From Ahaetulla prasina (Eukaryota; Chordata; Lepidosauria; Squamata; Colubridae): a stretch of DNA of 64,000 nt. Of this stretch, positions 23,972-37,171 are shown piece after piece (the stretch's first letter is position 1; each line of letters opens with the position of its first letter). The stretch lies in contig NC_080546.1 of assembly GCF_028640845.1 (NCBI RefSeq), positions 16,712,520 to 16,776,519 of the forward strand, written 5' to 3'. A program made the translations under genes and the position numbers. Below the pieces are notes generated by a model. The model had not been told where the DNA came from. It was given only the letters and a program-made list of their open reading frames with translations, and did no database searches.

Positions 23972-24916
23972 ATTTACTAGAGCAAGTTTCTTCACCCTCC
24001 CCCCACCTTTCTTCCACAAACCACATCATAAAAGAGAGTTAAAATAATATATTAAAATCACTGCTGTGCTCTTAAGCATTAGTGATCAAGAATACTAAAG
24101 AAACAAAGCAACAGTTAAAATTAAAACACAGTGGAGAACCAACTAGACTTATTTTTCAAAAAATGTTTGCAGAATCAAGCATTTTGAATTAGTAATGGAA
24201 TGAAAAGTTTGGATCGATTTCCCAGTGTTGCCATTAACAAGGATAAGCGCTCAGCCTAGGTTTGATATGGGGCTAACTGCGATTGAGTTGAATACTATGG
24301 AGATTTTGCTAGAAAACAGTGCGCAAAATGCTATTCTGCCTCCCCTGTGTGTTCCTTTGACATCACTTTTTTCATCAAATAATGACTAGCTCATTGAATT
24401 TTCAAAGCTTGTATGTCACTTGCAGCTGGGAATTAACTGTTGATGGTTTTCAGCTCTTGGCAGCACTGAAAAGTGAAGCTTTTCCAGCTGAACACAGGAA
24501 TTGTCTTTCCTATTAATCTATTGTGGAGAATTGTGTTATGAATCACTTTGTACTGCAGAAACACTAAATCTGTGTCAGTCTTCTGGTTGCTTGAAAAGCT
24601 GACATCTCTTCCAATTCCCAGTATTCAAGTAGCCACACATTTGGACTTCAGCATGTTGTGATACAAAGGATACTTCATTGGGAAACCTAATTTATTTTGC
24701 TCTTTATAATGGAGGAGTCATTATAAAATTATCTATTTCTATAATGTTAGAATGTTTTCTAAATAGTGGGAAAGTTGTGCAGTAAAACCTGACAGCTGTT
24801 GAGATCAATAAGACCATCCAGTTTAGAATTTTCCGACGTGCAAAGAATGGAGAATTTAGTACAAGAAAGTTATGCTCCGTTTGTTGGTTGTAAATATATG
24901 TCCCTTAACTTTAGAT

Positions 24917-25089
24917 CAGAGGTGGTATTCTGCTGGTTTGCGCCGGTTTGCGTGAACCAGTAGTGGCGACCCCCCCCCTTCCCGGATATAATGCCGTCTT
25001 ATTTAGCCACATTTTCGAGGCCGGGCGCATGCACAGAAGGCGTGCGAACAATTTCTGTCAATCTAAAGCATTTCTGAAACCCACCACTG
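24917..25089. mobile_element. hAT-like MITE, perfect TSD CTTTAGAT
   Basis: Starts CAGAGGTGGTATTC and ends GAAACCCACCACTG. Perfect 8-bp duplications CTTTAGAT lie at 24909-24916 and 25090-25097. A run of nine C is inside. Confidence 0.85.
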
Positions 25090-27691
25090 CTTTAGATTAA
25101 GAAAAATTATGTTTTCTGTTATTGGGATACAGACTTTTGAGTAGTTCTGTGCTCTAAAAACAAACGTCTTGAATCAACCAAAGGAAATTCACATGTGCAA
25201 AGTTATGAAAATATATATTATTAATCTTTCTTTCCTGATTGATGAATGATTTTATATTCTTTGTTTTGTGTGCTATTACGATTTAACAGAGGTCTTGGGT
25301 GTTATAGCAGATAAGCTGGAAGTGTCTAAGCAATGCAAAGGTGCGATTGCTTATGGGCTGTGATGTATGTTTATGGGAACAAGAATTTGAAATAACAATG
25401 AGTAATGATGCTTTTATTAAGCAACTATAGCTTATGCTTGACATACACACCTGGCTCTTGAAGTTTGCAGATACTCTCTGGTTTATCAACTCAAGTTAAT
25501 GTTGCCATGAAACTGCTGTTACAATTTTATTTCCTGTTGTGGTAGATGAACTTGAAAATCAGCACCATGTGTATGAATCGCATCTGTGAAGATTGGTTTA
25601 TTCTTTGTTTTGAATCCAAATAGTTTTTACCAACAATCTAAATTAAAACTAGTTGGGATTTAGAAAAATGTCAATTCTTATTTTGCGTATCATTTATTTT
25701 TTTGGCTGTGCCCTTTCCAGAACACTTAAAAAAAACTTTTTAGAGACCACCATTTGAAGAGTTGTCTTCTCATATATTATACCAAGAAAGAAAAAATTTA
25801 TAGTAGTCAAAATAACATGTTTTTTTTTAAAAAAAACAAAAAACAAAACAAAACTCCAAAGAGTTTTTTCCTTCCCTAAATGCACATACCCAACTAATCA
25901 TCCCGGTTTGGGGGGATCCGGCCTCTCCACAACTTTAGACATCCATTTTTCTCCTTGGAAAAAAAAAACCCAAACAAAAGACGATGCAAAAATAAAAGAA
26001 CTGGAGGGTGTGTGTGGGCAGACTGAAAAAGGGATGTCATCAAGTGATTCACAAACTGCATTTTTTTTTTTGCATCCCTGCCCTGTACTCTCAAATACAC
26101 TAAATTAGGGGATTGATAGTATAAAAACGAATAAATGAATGTAGCAGCTGCTAGCTCCAATTGTATGTGCATTGATTCCATTCAACCCACATTGAATGCG
26201 TATAATGTTTCATCTTAGAACACTCCTACAAATCTAAGAAAATCGTTTTTAAACAGATGAAGGCCCAGTACGAATTGTCCTGACTGACTCTGTTCAGCTG
26301 CCAAGCTGTTTAGCTAATCCCTTTGCAGGAACCAGGTCTTCATCACAGTAGCCCTATGGAGAAATATATTTTCTATTTTTTCTCCTATTCGCTAGAATGT
26401 ATCTTGATAGTTGTGCAAATAAACGTGCAAGCCAAATTTCAGTAAAATCTGACTAAAATGCAGCTCTCTTTCATTTTCCATAATCTTGCAAAAGGATCTT
26501 GTGTCGAACAGTATAGTCAAGTGGAAGGATTCCATGCAGTTTCTGGATTGGCTGTATACTGCACCTCGCTTTGGTAAACTTAAAGTAAAGGGTGTGTACT
26601 GATTTCAGAGGTAATCCTTCTGCTAAGCTATTCTTAACAAGCTAAAAAGGTGAATGGAATTGTCACCCAGATAGAAAGAAAGAGAGAGGGGGACGGGAGA
26701 GGGTATTAAAATGATTTTGTTGATCTTTTATTTCATTTTCTAGACTGCTGGTGATTAGATATTGTCTTGTTTGGAGCAACAACCAACTTGGCTTTTAGTT
26801 TTAATAGGCTGAATTTGATGTAGAGAGAAATTATAATGCCCGGAGAGAAGTTGTTGGGTCATTCTATGTGTTTGCAAACATGAAAAAAAAAGAAGAAATG
26901 TTTGAACATTACTTGGGAGCAGGGGACAGGCAAAGGTTACAAACAAGGCAAGATATAATAAAGCAACATAATTAGTAATAACTACAAGTAATATCGTAGT
27001 CATGTTGTGTTAATAAGCTAAGAACTATGCCCTTTGAAACAACAGCATCTATTTTTGTAAGTTTTAGTAAGTTGGTGACTTTTCTCCTGTTCAGTCTGCT
27101 GTGAATGTTTATTCCTTTCTATAACCAGTGTTATTGCTGTTTTCACTGGGAAGTTTATGGAAGATCTCTGAGTGTGCATGTGCTTGAAATCATTATCATC
27201 TTAGATAAGTTAATATGTGTCATTTTCAGTGTTAACTAGGGAATGGCAGTGTCCAGTTTTTCTTTAAAGAGAAGTTGGTGCAATCTTGCTGGATCAAACA
27301 TGAGGTTGTACTGTTGTCCGATGTTGTGATGCCGCTCATCAGTATGGAAAGATATTGTGGTGAGCTAGTTAAAATATCTGACTAAGATCTGAAAGGGCCA
27401 CCTTTGTAGTTCAAAGTAGTTGAGTGCTCTCTGATGCTTTAGATAATCTACTATATCTAGGCCTATGATCTTTAACACTCTACAGGTCATGAAGAACTTA
27501 CTGAATAAATGGTAGGCTGTGAATACATCAAAAACTAATTATACTTCCTTTTAATTGTTTTCAGTAGCCACAGATGCTGAATGGGTAGCTAAAGTCAATA
27601 GAATGGAATTTATTTATTTGTTTGTTTTTTGCTTATTTATTTATTTGTTATTAATAATAATTAATATTTATTTATTTATTTTAATACCTAG

Positions 27692-27783
27692 AACAGCTTG
27701 TGGCTACCCATATATATATATATATATCTTACTGCAGGGTAACTGGGCGGCATAGCTGGGTAGCCACAAGCTGTTCTGGGTAG
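27692..27783. repeat. Inverted repeat (AGAACAGCTTGTGGCTACCC) around (TA)n
   Basis: AGAACAGCTTGTGGCTACCC (about 27692-27710) pairs with its reverse complement near 27758-27777, enclosing (TA)n and tactgcagggtaac. It is probably a small foldback element; the flanking ATTTATTT runs make its ends unclear. Confidence 0.6.
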
Positions 27784-29031
27784 TATTTTGTTGCAGATTC
27801 CTCATACATTTGCAAAGTAGTTGAATTCTTATCACCTATCAATGTTTTTCTGACTGTTTCTGGAAGCTAATATTTGCGACCATTTTGTCTCCTCCATTAC
27901 TTCATTGATTATTTCATTACAGTATCATTAAACAATTTGGCTAAGTTAGCATCATTTGCTGTGATTTAATGCTGGTTCTGCAGGATATTTATCGACGTGA
28001 ATGAATGTTAAAAATGATTCACTTGGAAAAATCGGGGCTGTCTGTGGTGAAGACAAGGCCTGCATTTTGAAGGTTTTCATGATGCTCCACAATGGTTTTT
28101 TAAAAGTATCAAATTATTCTTGTGAAGAAAATGAACATTGCCTGAGGAAAGTAGTTTTGAATAGACAGGTTTTTTATACATATACGTATATATTTTAATT
28201 AGTATATTATTTGGGGATTTTCCCCTTAGATTTTAATATAGTTATATCATTGGCTTGGATTCTGGTCAGAAGAATATGCTTTTGAAAATGTGTTATTCTA
28301 TATTAGATTTAGATTAAAGTAACTATATGTTCTTTATTATATAGTACTTTGTTTTAGAAAGCTGTCCTTTAAATTTTTCAAAAACTGGCCTTTGTTCTTT
28401 ATTTTGGTCATTTAATTCCTACTGTACAAATGGTACGAGTTAAGGCATGCTTTCATGTTCCTATGAATTATTTTTAAAATAAATGTACATATACTGTTTG
28501 ATTTTAGTTTTTTTAGAATATGCATTTTTGTAAAGTTGTCATTGGTTTTGCTCTTGTATTTTATCTTGTACAGCAAAGTTATAAACATAAACAAGTTTTT
28601 ATTCTTATGAACCTATTTTTAAAGGTACTGTATGTCCTTAATTTTTTTTCCAAGCAAATATGACCACCCTAATTTACCCCCGTTTGCCATGTCACTTAAG
28701 CACAATTTTTATTTATTCCTACTATGACGCAGTGGCTAAAATTTCTCATTTTAGCCTTAGCACGTAGAGTGAGTAAAATCCAGCTCATGAACGAGAGTCT
28801 ACTTTAAAAATAACAATCAGCTATTTTCAAGCTTGCTATCATTTAGAAATGCAGTTTCAACCTATTGTTTATATACTTTTGAGTGTTGAAACTGAAAGTG
28901 CTTTTAAAAAGTATAATATTTGTATGTTGTGAGCTACTTTGTTCTCCTTGCTGAATAGACAGGATGTAAAAAATTTAAATGCTCCCTTGGGCGTGGATTT
29001 TAGCGATTGAGTAACCCCATCAAGTGTGATA

Positions 29032-29033
<2 letters not shown>

Positions 29034-29082
<49 letters not shown>
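29034..29082. repeat. (GT)n microsatellite
   Basis: About 24 uninterrupted GT units. Confidence 0.97.
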
Positions 29083-29084
<2 letters not shown>

Positions 29085-29149
29085 CTGGTTGCATGGATTG
29101 GGTTAGTTTGTCCTCAGGTGCCATTATGCTTTTGCTGTATTGTTATTGT

Positions 29150-29250
29150 TGTTTGCTTCTATTGTCATTAGCTTTAATCCTATGATTCCCGCTCAGAGCC
29201 ATAATGGCGTGGTGGGCAGCTATATAAATCATACTAAATAAAGGAAAAAA
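29150..29250 (+). mobile_element. Degenerate LINE 3' tail
   Basis: Contains gctatataaatcatactaaa after a stretch like the reptile L2 3' end. Only the tail is recognisable. Confidence 0.35.
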
Positions 29251-30149
29251 ATATAATACAGGACTACAATTAAAAAGAATTAAAAGATAGTACAAGGAGC
29301 ATCTGATTTTCTGCCTGCTAAAGTGGACTGTCAGCTATTTCTTGTTTTAAAAAAAGATTTGAAATTATTTTCTTCCTTTTTCATTGTAAGAATCAGCAAA
29401 AAGAGAAATGACATAACATTACTTAAATAAGATTTTGTTGGAAGTGTCCTCTCACTTTCTCTTCTAATGAGCTGTGAAATTAAAGTAGAATCTTCAAAAA
29501 TTCTATTTTAAATTGAAAAATACTGTGGAGTTAGATTAAATATGCAAAGTGCAAAAGTGATAAAATGCTTTTTTTCTTTTGATTTAGGTTTTGAGAAAGC
29601 TATACATGTAGAAAAAAGTACCTTGTGATTGAGTGATTATAAACCTTAATACGGAAAGAGAAGCTGATATCTGAAAATAGTTTTTAAAGTCTCTTTTCCT
29701 TGCATTTTAAAAATATTTAATTTAGTGCTCCTTTTTAAGAAACTGCTTAATGAAAACTGTCACTTATTTTTTTAAAATCTTACAAATTTAATAACATAAA
29801 TGAAAGTGGTATTTTGTATGGTACGAAATGCCAAAATTGAAAATAGGGTTTGTGCGTGTGTGCATGTATGTATAAAGCAGCTAATTCTGTGGCTAAATAT
29901 TTATCTGGAATATTCCAGTGAGTAAAAACAATGGCCTTCAAATAAATAAATCACTGCCAAATTCTTCCGGCTCATAATATTGAAACGCATAGAAAACAAA
30001 AAAGCAACTTTCTTGTATGTGCTTTGCTGCATTCCCACTGGACTTTGGGCTGGCTTTTTCCTTCCTTGCCCTTCCTCTGGGTGCAGCTGCTGCATTTCCC
30101 CTCCCTGTGTAAATCTGGAAATAAAATATTAACCAAAGCAGCCATGAGA

Positions 30150-30560
30150 AGAACGCGGACGAAGCAGCTTTGCCGATGCGTGTTTCCCTCTGTGGTTTTT
30201 TTTAATTTATTTATTTATTTTCAAGCTCCCCTCTCCTCAAGGTACTCCGCACGAGTCAGAACGGGACAGATGTTGTCGATTCCAAATGTGCAAGGCACGG
30301 CGGGGAGCGTGTGTGTGTGGCCGGGGGGGGGGGGACACACGATGGCGAATATTGCTTAGCAACCGGGCACTTGAGGGAGCGTTTTTTAGGAGAAATGCCA
30401 AGGGAGTTATGCCTGGGAGCGATCGCTGGCTTTGCATGGCTCAGTGCGAGGGAAGAGAAGTGAAAGTTCTTTCCTGTCAGCTCTGCCACTCCAGCTGCCA
30501 GAGCAAAGACGCTCATGTTATTGATGCTGATTACAGCTGGCAGGGGAATGTATGGAAACA
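30150..30560. promoter_or_regulatory. GC- and CpG-richer block in the AFF1 intron (possible internal promoter)
   Basis: In an AT-rich intron this block shows many CpG dinucleotides (gaacgcggacgaagc, ggcacggcggggagcg, gagcgatcgctgg), a G12-type run at about 30323 and TTGCTTAGCAACCGG, which resembles an RFX-type site. No TATA box or coding exon is evident. Human AFF1 uses alternative promoters, but homology to one cannot be shown here. Confidence 0.3.
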
Positions 30561-31391
30561 GGAAACCTCTGTTGCCATGTAGGAAGGCAGTAAGACATGT
30601 TCACGGAGGTAAGTTCTCCCCCCTCTGGCCCCGCCACAAATAGAAACTGGCCGTGGATGCTCAGGTATCTTCTCCGTAGGAGAGACTGGGGGAGGATTGG
30701 GCAGCAAGGCAGGTGACTGGAGGGTGGACCGAGGTCATGTTTTGCCACGTGCTACCAGTAGCCCAAAGGAGGCACGTCTTCCAGCTGATGCCCTGTTTGC
30801 AGCCAAGAGGTAGAAAGGAGCTCTCCTGGCGAATTTGGCTTGTAAACAAGGACGGCTTGGGTGGGTGAGGCACTCAGGCAGAGGAGTCACGCTCCTCCTC
30901 CCTCGCTTCCTTTGCAAAGGGTTTGACGGATAATTGACAAGCTGCACAAGGAGTCTTGGATTCCAGGGCATCCGTTCCTCGGAAGTTCTTGGGAAAATGC
31001 GCAACTCAGCAGTAGCTGAAGGTAGCCGTTATCAAAGCTAAGCAATCAAGCTACCTGTAGGGGCCAATTGCATGTCATAGACACCTGAAACTTTGCTCCC
31101 AGGGTGACAGTTTTCTCTCTCCCCCCCCCCTCGAATAGAGGAATTTCAGGCAGGAGAAACTTTCTGTACATTGGCCAGGTGTGTGCAAATGTTGTGGAGG
31201 GGGTAGGGGGAATTGCAAAGATGTCATGCCATGTAACCTGGTGGATGCTTGAAATAATTTTAGTGTCTCTGTTCCTTAAAGAGCCTTCTGTCTATATGGC
31301 AAGATAGAAATCTAGAGTGTTAAGATATATGTTACTATTGGTCTTTTAGATAAGAATTTTCTAGTTGGGGAGCAGAAGGCCCTACGATAGA

Positions 31392-31394
31392 GAA

Positions 31395-31468
<74 letters not shown>
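31392..31468. repeat. (GATA)n microsatellite
   Basis: About 19 GATA units. This class is greatly expanded in snakes. Confidence 0.97.
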
Positions 31469-31469
<1 letters not shown>

Positions 31470-31737
31470 TATATGGGCGGAAATGAATAGATTCCAAGCT
31501 GGTGATATTTTCAAGGAAAACAATAACCAAATATTATGCTCTGGTTGTGGTGGAAGACCTTTAAAGGCCCCAAGGCCTGCCTGGCTTGAAGCTTCTCCAT
31601 GTCTTATCATTTTGAAAGATTTATTATACTGCGGGGAGAAGTTTCAGTCTGGTGAAAGTCCCTTGTGTATATGTACTTCCTTCCTACTCGGAACACATAC
31701 CATTTTTATCATGCTTACTGATCTAGCTTAAAAACAA

Positions 31738-31761
31738 ACACACACACACACACACACACAA

Positions 31762-31802
<41 letters not shown>
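31738..31802. repeat. (CA)n microsatellite, interrupted
   Basis: CA repeats broken once by AAACAT. Confidence 0.95.
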
Positions 31803-31803
<1 letters not shown>

Positions 31804-32339
31804 GGCATGTTGTTAGGACTTTGACTTAATGCCATTTCTGCCCAAAGGGGAGTGGCTTTGTATTAGAAAATTTGCATATTGGCATTATTCTTACTACTAT
31901 ATTTACCACATTGGGGCAAATTACCTTCCACTGACTTGATAAGGGCCAAAACATTGCTGCCTGTATGTGATTTGCAGAAAGTGCAAATCTGAGTGCATAA
32001 CTGTTTTTGTTCATGGTCCTTTATGTCATGTCTTGTCTTTCACTTTTGAAATCAAGAAGCCATCTAAATGGAATTTCCAGGTGGTGTGTCATCCATATTC
32101 TCATGAAATCTAGAATCATTTAGTTTATTGTATCTCATGCTTTCATATCATCTCAGAGATAATGTTGTAAAACATAATTGGCCTGCTCATTTTTTTAGTG
32201 CCAACAAATGACATTGAGTAAAATGGTCGACCCAGGGAAACTGCTTGCTTTCGCTTGATTTTCAGTACGTTTGGTTGTCTTCAAGTGTTCTGCTCAAGAA
32301 CCTAACTGTGTTTATTTTTCTCAGAATTTGTTAATAGAC

Positions 32340-32470
32340 ACTATCTCCTCCCTCTTCTTTGTGGCAACCCCTAAGATATTGGAACACTGCTATCATGTCT
32401 CCCCTAGTCCTTCTTTTCATTAAACTAGGCATACCGAGTTCCTGCAGCCGTTCTTCATATGAACGAATGA
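32340..32470 (-). mobile_element. Short CR1 LINE fragment
   Basis: Contains tctttgtggcaacccctaag, aacactgctatcatgtctcc and ttcattaaactaggcata in the order seen in the larger CR1 copies. The sense strand is minus. Confidence 0.8.
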
Positions 32471-33209
32471 TCTTTGGTAGCTTTAAATAAGATTCCCTTA
32501 ATTAATGGAGGATAAGATCTAGCAGCAGTGAAGCTATCTATACATTACCTTAAATGTTGGCAGATACCGCAGCAGTTGGTAGGCAGGGAAGTCAAAAAAA
32601 TCATCACAAGATACTGTTCTCAGAAAAATTGTGCATGTTCATGAAGCTATCAGGAGTCAAGTTTGAGTCAGAGGAAATTTTAATCTTTTTACTGCAGGCA
32701 ATGTGCATTTCGATAACGGTTCTTGCAACAACAGCAGTAAATGACTCCTTGTGCCTTGCTTGGGTCCTTCCGTTGGCTTCTGTTTGGCCATGCCAGTTTT
32801 AATACAGTTAAATACGGTTTTAAATAGATGTTAGGAAATCGTATTAAGATTCCTCGGTGTAAAGATTAGCACACTGGACCAATTTATCTGATAAGTAACT
32901 TGCATGTGTCTAACTGTATTTACTTTCTCAAGTAGAGGAGGGAGCCATGTCTATTGTATAGTTTTTCAAAGAGGTTGTTAAGATCCCGCTCTCCTAGGCA
33001 GTGTCTTGTTCGCCCTATCACAGTCTTTTCCAATCTGTTCCCCCACCCCCACTGTTCGGAGTTCAATTTGCAGAATTACAAGCCACAATGGCCATTACCA
33101 AGACTTGAACCCGTCACATCTGGAGGTACCAAAACAAAAGTCTCTGTGGAGGTACCCTTGAACTGGGTCAACTCTGTAGTGAAAGATCCTGATATGAGAG
33201 GTCCTTATG

Positions 33210-33320
33210 AATAACATCAGTGATGATGTTACCTAGTTTGGGTAACGAAACATCTGCTAGAAAACAACCAAGCTGAGAGAGCACCAAGGATCTCTCCTTT
33301 CAATCCTGAGCTACAAAAAT
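33210..33320 (+). mobile_element. Solo Penelope-like terminal unit with hammerhead-like core
   Basis: Plus strand from about 33219: GTGATGA where CTGATGA is expected, then T, stem GTTACC/GGTAAC with a TAGTTTG-type loop, then GAAAC. gaaaacaaccaagctgagag follows, matching the inverted pair at 54543-54770. This is a third terminal-unit family, here as a single copy. Confidence 0.55.
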
Positions 33321-33424
33321 TCTCTTTTACTGAGAGCCTTGATAACTTGACTGGTCCTTCCTTGATCAGGAGCTCTTTCTGATTGGTTTACTTGATGGTG
33401 ACATCATTGCTACATGGCTTCTAA

Positions 33425-33664
33425 GAGTGCGGTGACCCAGTGGTTAGAATGCAGTACTGCGGGCTACTTCTGCTGCCTGCCGGCTGCCTGCAATTTAGCT
33501 GTTCAAATCTCGCCAGGCTCAAGGTTGACTCAGCCTTCCATCCTTCTGAGGTCAGTAAAATGAGGACCCAGATTGTTGGGGGCAATAGGTGGACTCTGTA
33601 AACTGCTTAGCGAGGGCTGTAAAGCACTGTAAAGTGGTATATAAGTCTAAATGCTATTGCTATT
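33425..33664 (+). mobile_element. tRNA-derived squamate SINE
   Basis: Same family as 15972-16207: tgcggtgacccagtggttag at the head, ggttgactcagccttccatc in the body and tataagtctaaatgctattg at the tail. Confidence 0.75.
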
Positions 33665-34654
33665 GGACAGGTACAAGCTTCTGGAAGAAATATATAGTAT
33701 TTTAATTCTCTACAGTGTCCCAGAATGGAAAGTTAGGGCAATCATTAATAGTGTCCTTTTTACTCCAACAACTTTATTCTTCTGGTATAATAATATAGTG
33801 CGGATATTCTATCTTCATATAGCAGATTTATGCCTTGGGGTTTCATGATTCTTTTTAGTTTGCTTTCATTTTTCCCATATATAGGGTTGACTTTTATAAG
33901 CTAAATAAAAGGGTACTTCATCAATTATTCATTTGCTTCCTATCTCCAAGGCCTTTTTTTCTTTTACTGGTAGTTAAATAAAATTTATGCAGAGTTGCTT
34001 GTTTAGTATTTTATTTACCCAATGGGATCAAGACTGAAACTTAGGAAATTCAGCATACAAATAAGGATTAGAAAAGAGAGCACTTTTTATGTTATTCTGA
34101 ATAAATCTTAATGTTCCCACTTTAAGGGTAAATTATTTGGAATAAGCCTTTCAAATGAATGTAAAATGTGGAGTCAATGAATTAAAGAGAGCACCAAACT
34201 AGTACAATTCTATTTCATACATAAATATGTTCTATACCAAAATAACACAAGGGATCTTTTTCCAATGTACTTGCATAGAATCGGGGGGAAAAAAACTAAT
34301 TTTCCTTCTAGCTGTTAATATAAGCATTAATAACAAACAAGGTTTTTGAATAATGGAGTTGGCATTTTATCATGCAATCCCTGTCCGTGTGTTTTTGGAC
34401 AAACTATGAATCAAGCAAATATACCAATACTGATGTCTGAAGAATGTGATTCTTGGATTTCCTTAAATGAGTCAAATCTAGAAGACCTTTTTAAAGTTGT
34501 GTCAGACATTAGTAAGGTTGATATTGGCTCCAGTATGGTCCAGTTAGGGCAGGCTGTCTGTTTCTAAAGGTCATGTGGATTATCTCATGGTGAAACACAT
34601 AAGGCAAGCCACAAGTGGTATTTCTTCCATCCTATGCTTTCCAAAGAGTGCAAT

Positions 34655-35022
34655 ACAGGTAGTCCTCAGCTTACGACCTCAGTTGAGCCCAAAATTTATG
34701 TTGTTAAGTGAAAAATTTGTTAAGTGAATTTCTTCCATTTTACCACTTTTCTTGCCACATTGGATGAATGAATCATCACAGGTGTTAAATTAGTAACATG
34801 GTTGTTAAGTGAATCTGATTTCTCCATTGACTTTGCTTGTCAGAAGGTCACAAAATGACTCCTGAACAGTTCAACCTTCACAAATACGAGTCAGTTGTCA
34901 AGCATCTGAATGTAAATTGCGTGACCATTGAGGTGCTGCAATGGTCAAAGATCATTATTTTCAGTGGCGTTATAACTTTGAATGGTCACTAAATGAACTG
35001 CTGTAAATCGAGGACTACATGT
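34655..35022 (+). mobile_element. Mariner-like repeat of the AGGTAGTCCTC family, copy 1
   Basis: Starts ACAGGTAGTCCTCAGCTTACG and ends TCGAGGACTACATGT, inverted ends. The inside has taagtgaa repeats and ttgactttgcttgtcagaag. Related copies lie at 36345, 37968, 47070 and 52583. No coding capacity. Confidence 0.7.
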
Positions 35023-35090
35023 ATGTGTGTGTGTGTGTATGTATGTATATATGTGTATGTATGTGTCTGTCTGTCTATCTATCTATCTCA
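35023..35090. repeat. Compound GT/GTAT/CTGT/CTAT simple repeat
   Basis: Short runs of several tetranucleotides adjoin the right end of the preceding repeat. Confidence 0.85.
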
Positions 35091-35171
35091 TTGTTAGTCT
35101 CTTTTATCTTTAGTAGTACACGCAGGATTTAGTTTTGGACTCTCCTGTTTCTCTTTGCATTCATCTAATTA

Positions 35172-35527
35172 ACCCGGGGACTCGGTGGCTCAGTGGTTAA
35201 CATGCTGAGCTTGTCAATCAGAAAGGTCGGCAGTTCGAATCCCCAGCGCCGCATAATGGAGTGAGCTCCTGTTACTTGTCCCAGCTTCTGCCAACCTAGC
35301 AGTTCGAAAGCATGTAAAAATGCTAGTAGAAAAATAGGGACTACCTTGGTGGGAAGGTAACAGTGTTCCGTGCGCCTTTGGCGTTTAGTCATGCTGGCCA
35401 CATGACCATGGAGACATCTTTGGACAGCGCTGGCTCTTCGGCTTTGAAACAGAGATGAGCACTGCCTCCTAGAGTTGGAAACAACTAGCAGATATGTGCG
35501 AGGGGATCCTTTACCTTTACCTTTAAT
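35172..35527 (+). mobile_element. Sauria-type SINE, near full length
   Basis: The head contains ggtggctcagtggttaacat (A box region) and ggcagttcgaatcc (B box region). The body has gggaaggtaacagtgttccg, catgctggccacatgaccat and tagagttggaaacaacta, and the tail is cctttacctttacctttaa, the Bov-B-like end typical of Sauria SINEs. Confidence 0.88.
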
Positions 35528-35536
35528 TAACGTAAC

Positions 35537-35640
35537 ATTTCTCAACCATAGCAACTTTAAAATATGTGCACTTCTACTCTCAGAATTCTGGGAATAGAAG
35601 TCCATGCATCTTAAAATTGCTAAGATTGAGAAACATTGCT
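35537..35640. mobile_element. Small hAT-like MITE (TTTCTCAACC family)
   Basis: tttctcaaccatagcaactt and gctaagattgagaaaca are inverted. The middle, cttctactctcagaattctg, is palindromic, as in the copy at 41797-41886. Confidence 0.6.
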
Positions 35641-35941
35641 TTAAAAAGCAGAGGAGCAGTGAAGACCAATTGAGTTTCAACTAGAACATCATTTTAATTA
35701 AGCAGAATGCCAGTTGTATTTTTACTGTTGCTTTTCTCTCCCCACCCCCAACCTCTTAGCATTCTGCCTGCGGGTTTTGTAAAAGTACTTGGTGGCTTTT
35801 AATGGGTAGACCTCTTTTTCTTTGATCAATCAATCAGGTTTGTAAAAGAAAATCTGGTTATCAAATGTTAAATAATCTGTCCCTGTTTGTTGTGGCTAAT
35901 ATTTGTATCATCATCATCCTAATAGCATCATCATTCTAGCA

Positions 35942-36184
35942 CAGCGATGGTTAACCTTTTTGTTGTTGTGTGCAGAAAGCGTGCGGCCATACCTTTAATG
36001 AAATGTGCGCGTGATGCTGTGCACCCTGCACATGCACGTGCAGCCACCATGCCCCCCATACATGCGTGCCAGAAAATCAGCTGGCTGGTGAGAGGCACCT
36101 GTGCATGCGCGGTGGAGCTGAGCTGGGGCGATGGCTCACGTGCCATCAGAGAGGGCGCTGCGTGCCATAGGTTTGCCATCACGA
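35942..36184. mobile_element. hAT-like element, TSD TTCTAGCA
   Basis: Starts CAGCGATGGTTAACC and ends GGTTTGCCATCACGA. Perfect duplications TTCTAGCA flank it (35934-35941 and 36185-36192). It belongs to the same family as 11462 and 44842. Confidence 0.82.
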
Positions 36185-36344
36185 TTCTAGCAAGTTTAGA
36201 AATTTGGATCTCGCTGTGAATTCCTTCAGAGTCCCTCAATAGCGACACTGCTACCAAATACTTGGAAATCCTTATTTTTCTGTGTCTATAGTCCTGTGGC
36301 AGTATCAAAAGATTTTATAAGAGGAGATGGCGGCAATGTGTCCC

Positions 36345-36745
36345 ATACAGCTAATCCCTGACTTACAACAATTCATTTAGTGACCATTCAAAGTTTCAAC
36401 GATACTGAAAAAAGTGACATGTCAGTTTTTCACACTTTATGACCGTTGCATCATCCCCATGGTCATGTGATCAGAATTTTGGACGCTTGGCAACTGGCTC
36501 ATATTTATAACGGTTTCAGTGTCCCAAGGTCACATGATCACCTTTTGCGACCTTCTGACAAGCAAAGTCGAAGGGGAAGTCTGATTCACTTAACAACCAT
36601 GATACTAACGTAACAATGGCTGCAATTCACTTAACAACTGTGGCAAAAAGTCATAAAATGAGCCAAAATTCACTTAACAGACATTTCACTCAGCAACAGA
36701 AATGTTGGGCTCAGTTGTGGTTGTAAGTTGAGAATTACTTGTACT
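36345..36745 (-). mobile_element. AGGTAGTCCTC-family repeat, copy 2, inverted
   Basis: Contains, on the minus strand, the same blocks as 34655-35022 (taagtgaattgcagccattg, gacttcccc, gtcagaaggtcgcaaaaggt). Confidence 0.68.
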
Positions 36746-37029
36746 ATTTTTCATTGACTTTTTTGATACTTAAATTATGATTTCTATGTACTTACTGGAG
36801 ATTGGGAAAATGCTCTGAACTTAACAGCTCTCCTTGACCAAACTGCAGAAGTCAATAAATTTATGTCTGCATATAAAAGTGCTAAAATTAAGGTTATTCT
36901 ATAGAATTTCCACATTAATTAGGAAAGTGATAGCTGGAGAATACCATTTGGTTGTCATAGCATCTAAGATAAAATAAGAGTTGATCTATTAAAGGGCATG
37001 ATTTGTTAACCTCCCGCAGCTATTTTGCT

Positions 37030-37171
37030 ATGCTCCCGTTTCCCCCCAAAATAAGACATCCCCTGATAATAAGCCCAATCGGGCTTTTGAGCGCATGGCA
37101 ATAAGGCCAAGCGCTTCTTTCAGGGTTCAAAAAAATATAAGACAGGGTCTTATTTTTGGGGAAACACGGTA
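37030..37171. mobile_element. Mariner-like MITE of the AAATAAGAC family
   Basis: Near-identical to 15454-15588: aaataagacatcccctgata, agcccaatcgggcttttgag and gacagggtcttatttttggg. Ends ACACGGTA. Confidence 0.75.

Noticed and set aside
23534..24042. Several overlapping open frames
   Set aside because: They lie in a hAT-like MITE with inverted ends and show no transposase motifs.
30286..30582. 98-codon open frame in the GC-richer block
   Set aside because: High GC lowers stop frequency. No family similarity and no splice fit with AFF1.
35165..35680. 171-codon minus-strand open frame
   Set aside because: It reads through a Sauria-type SINE antisense and a small MITE.
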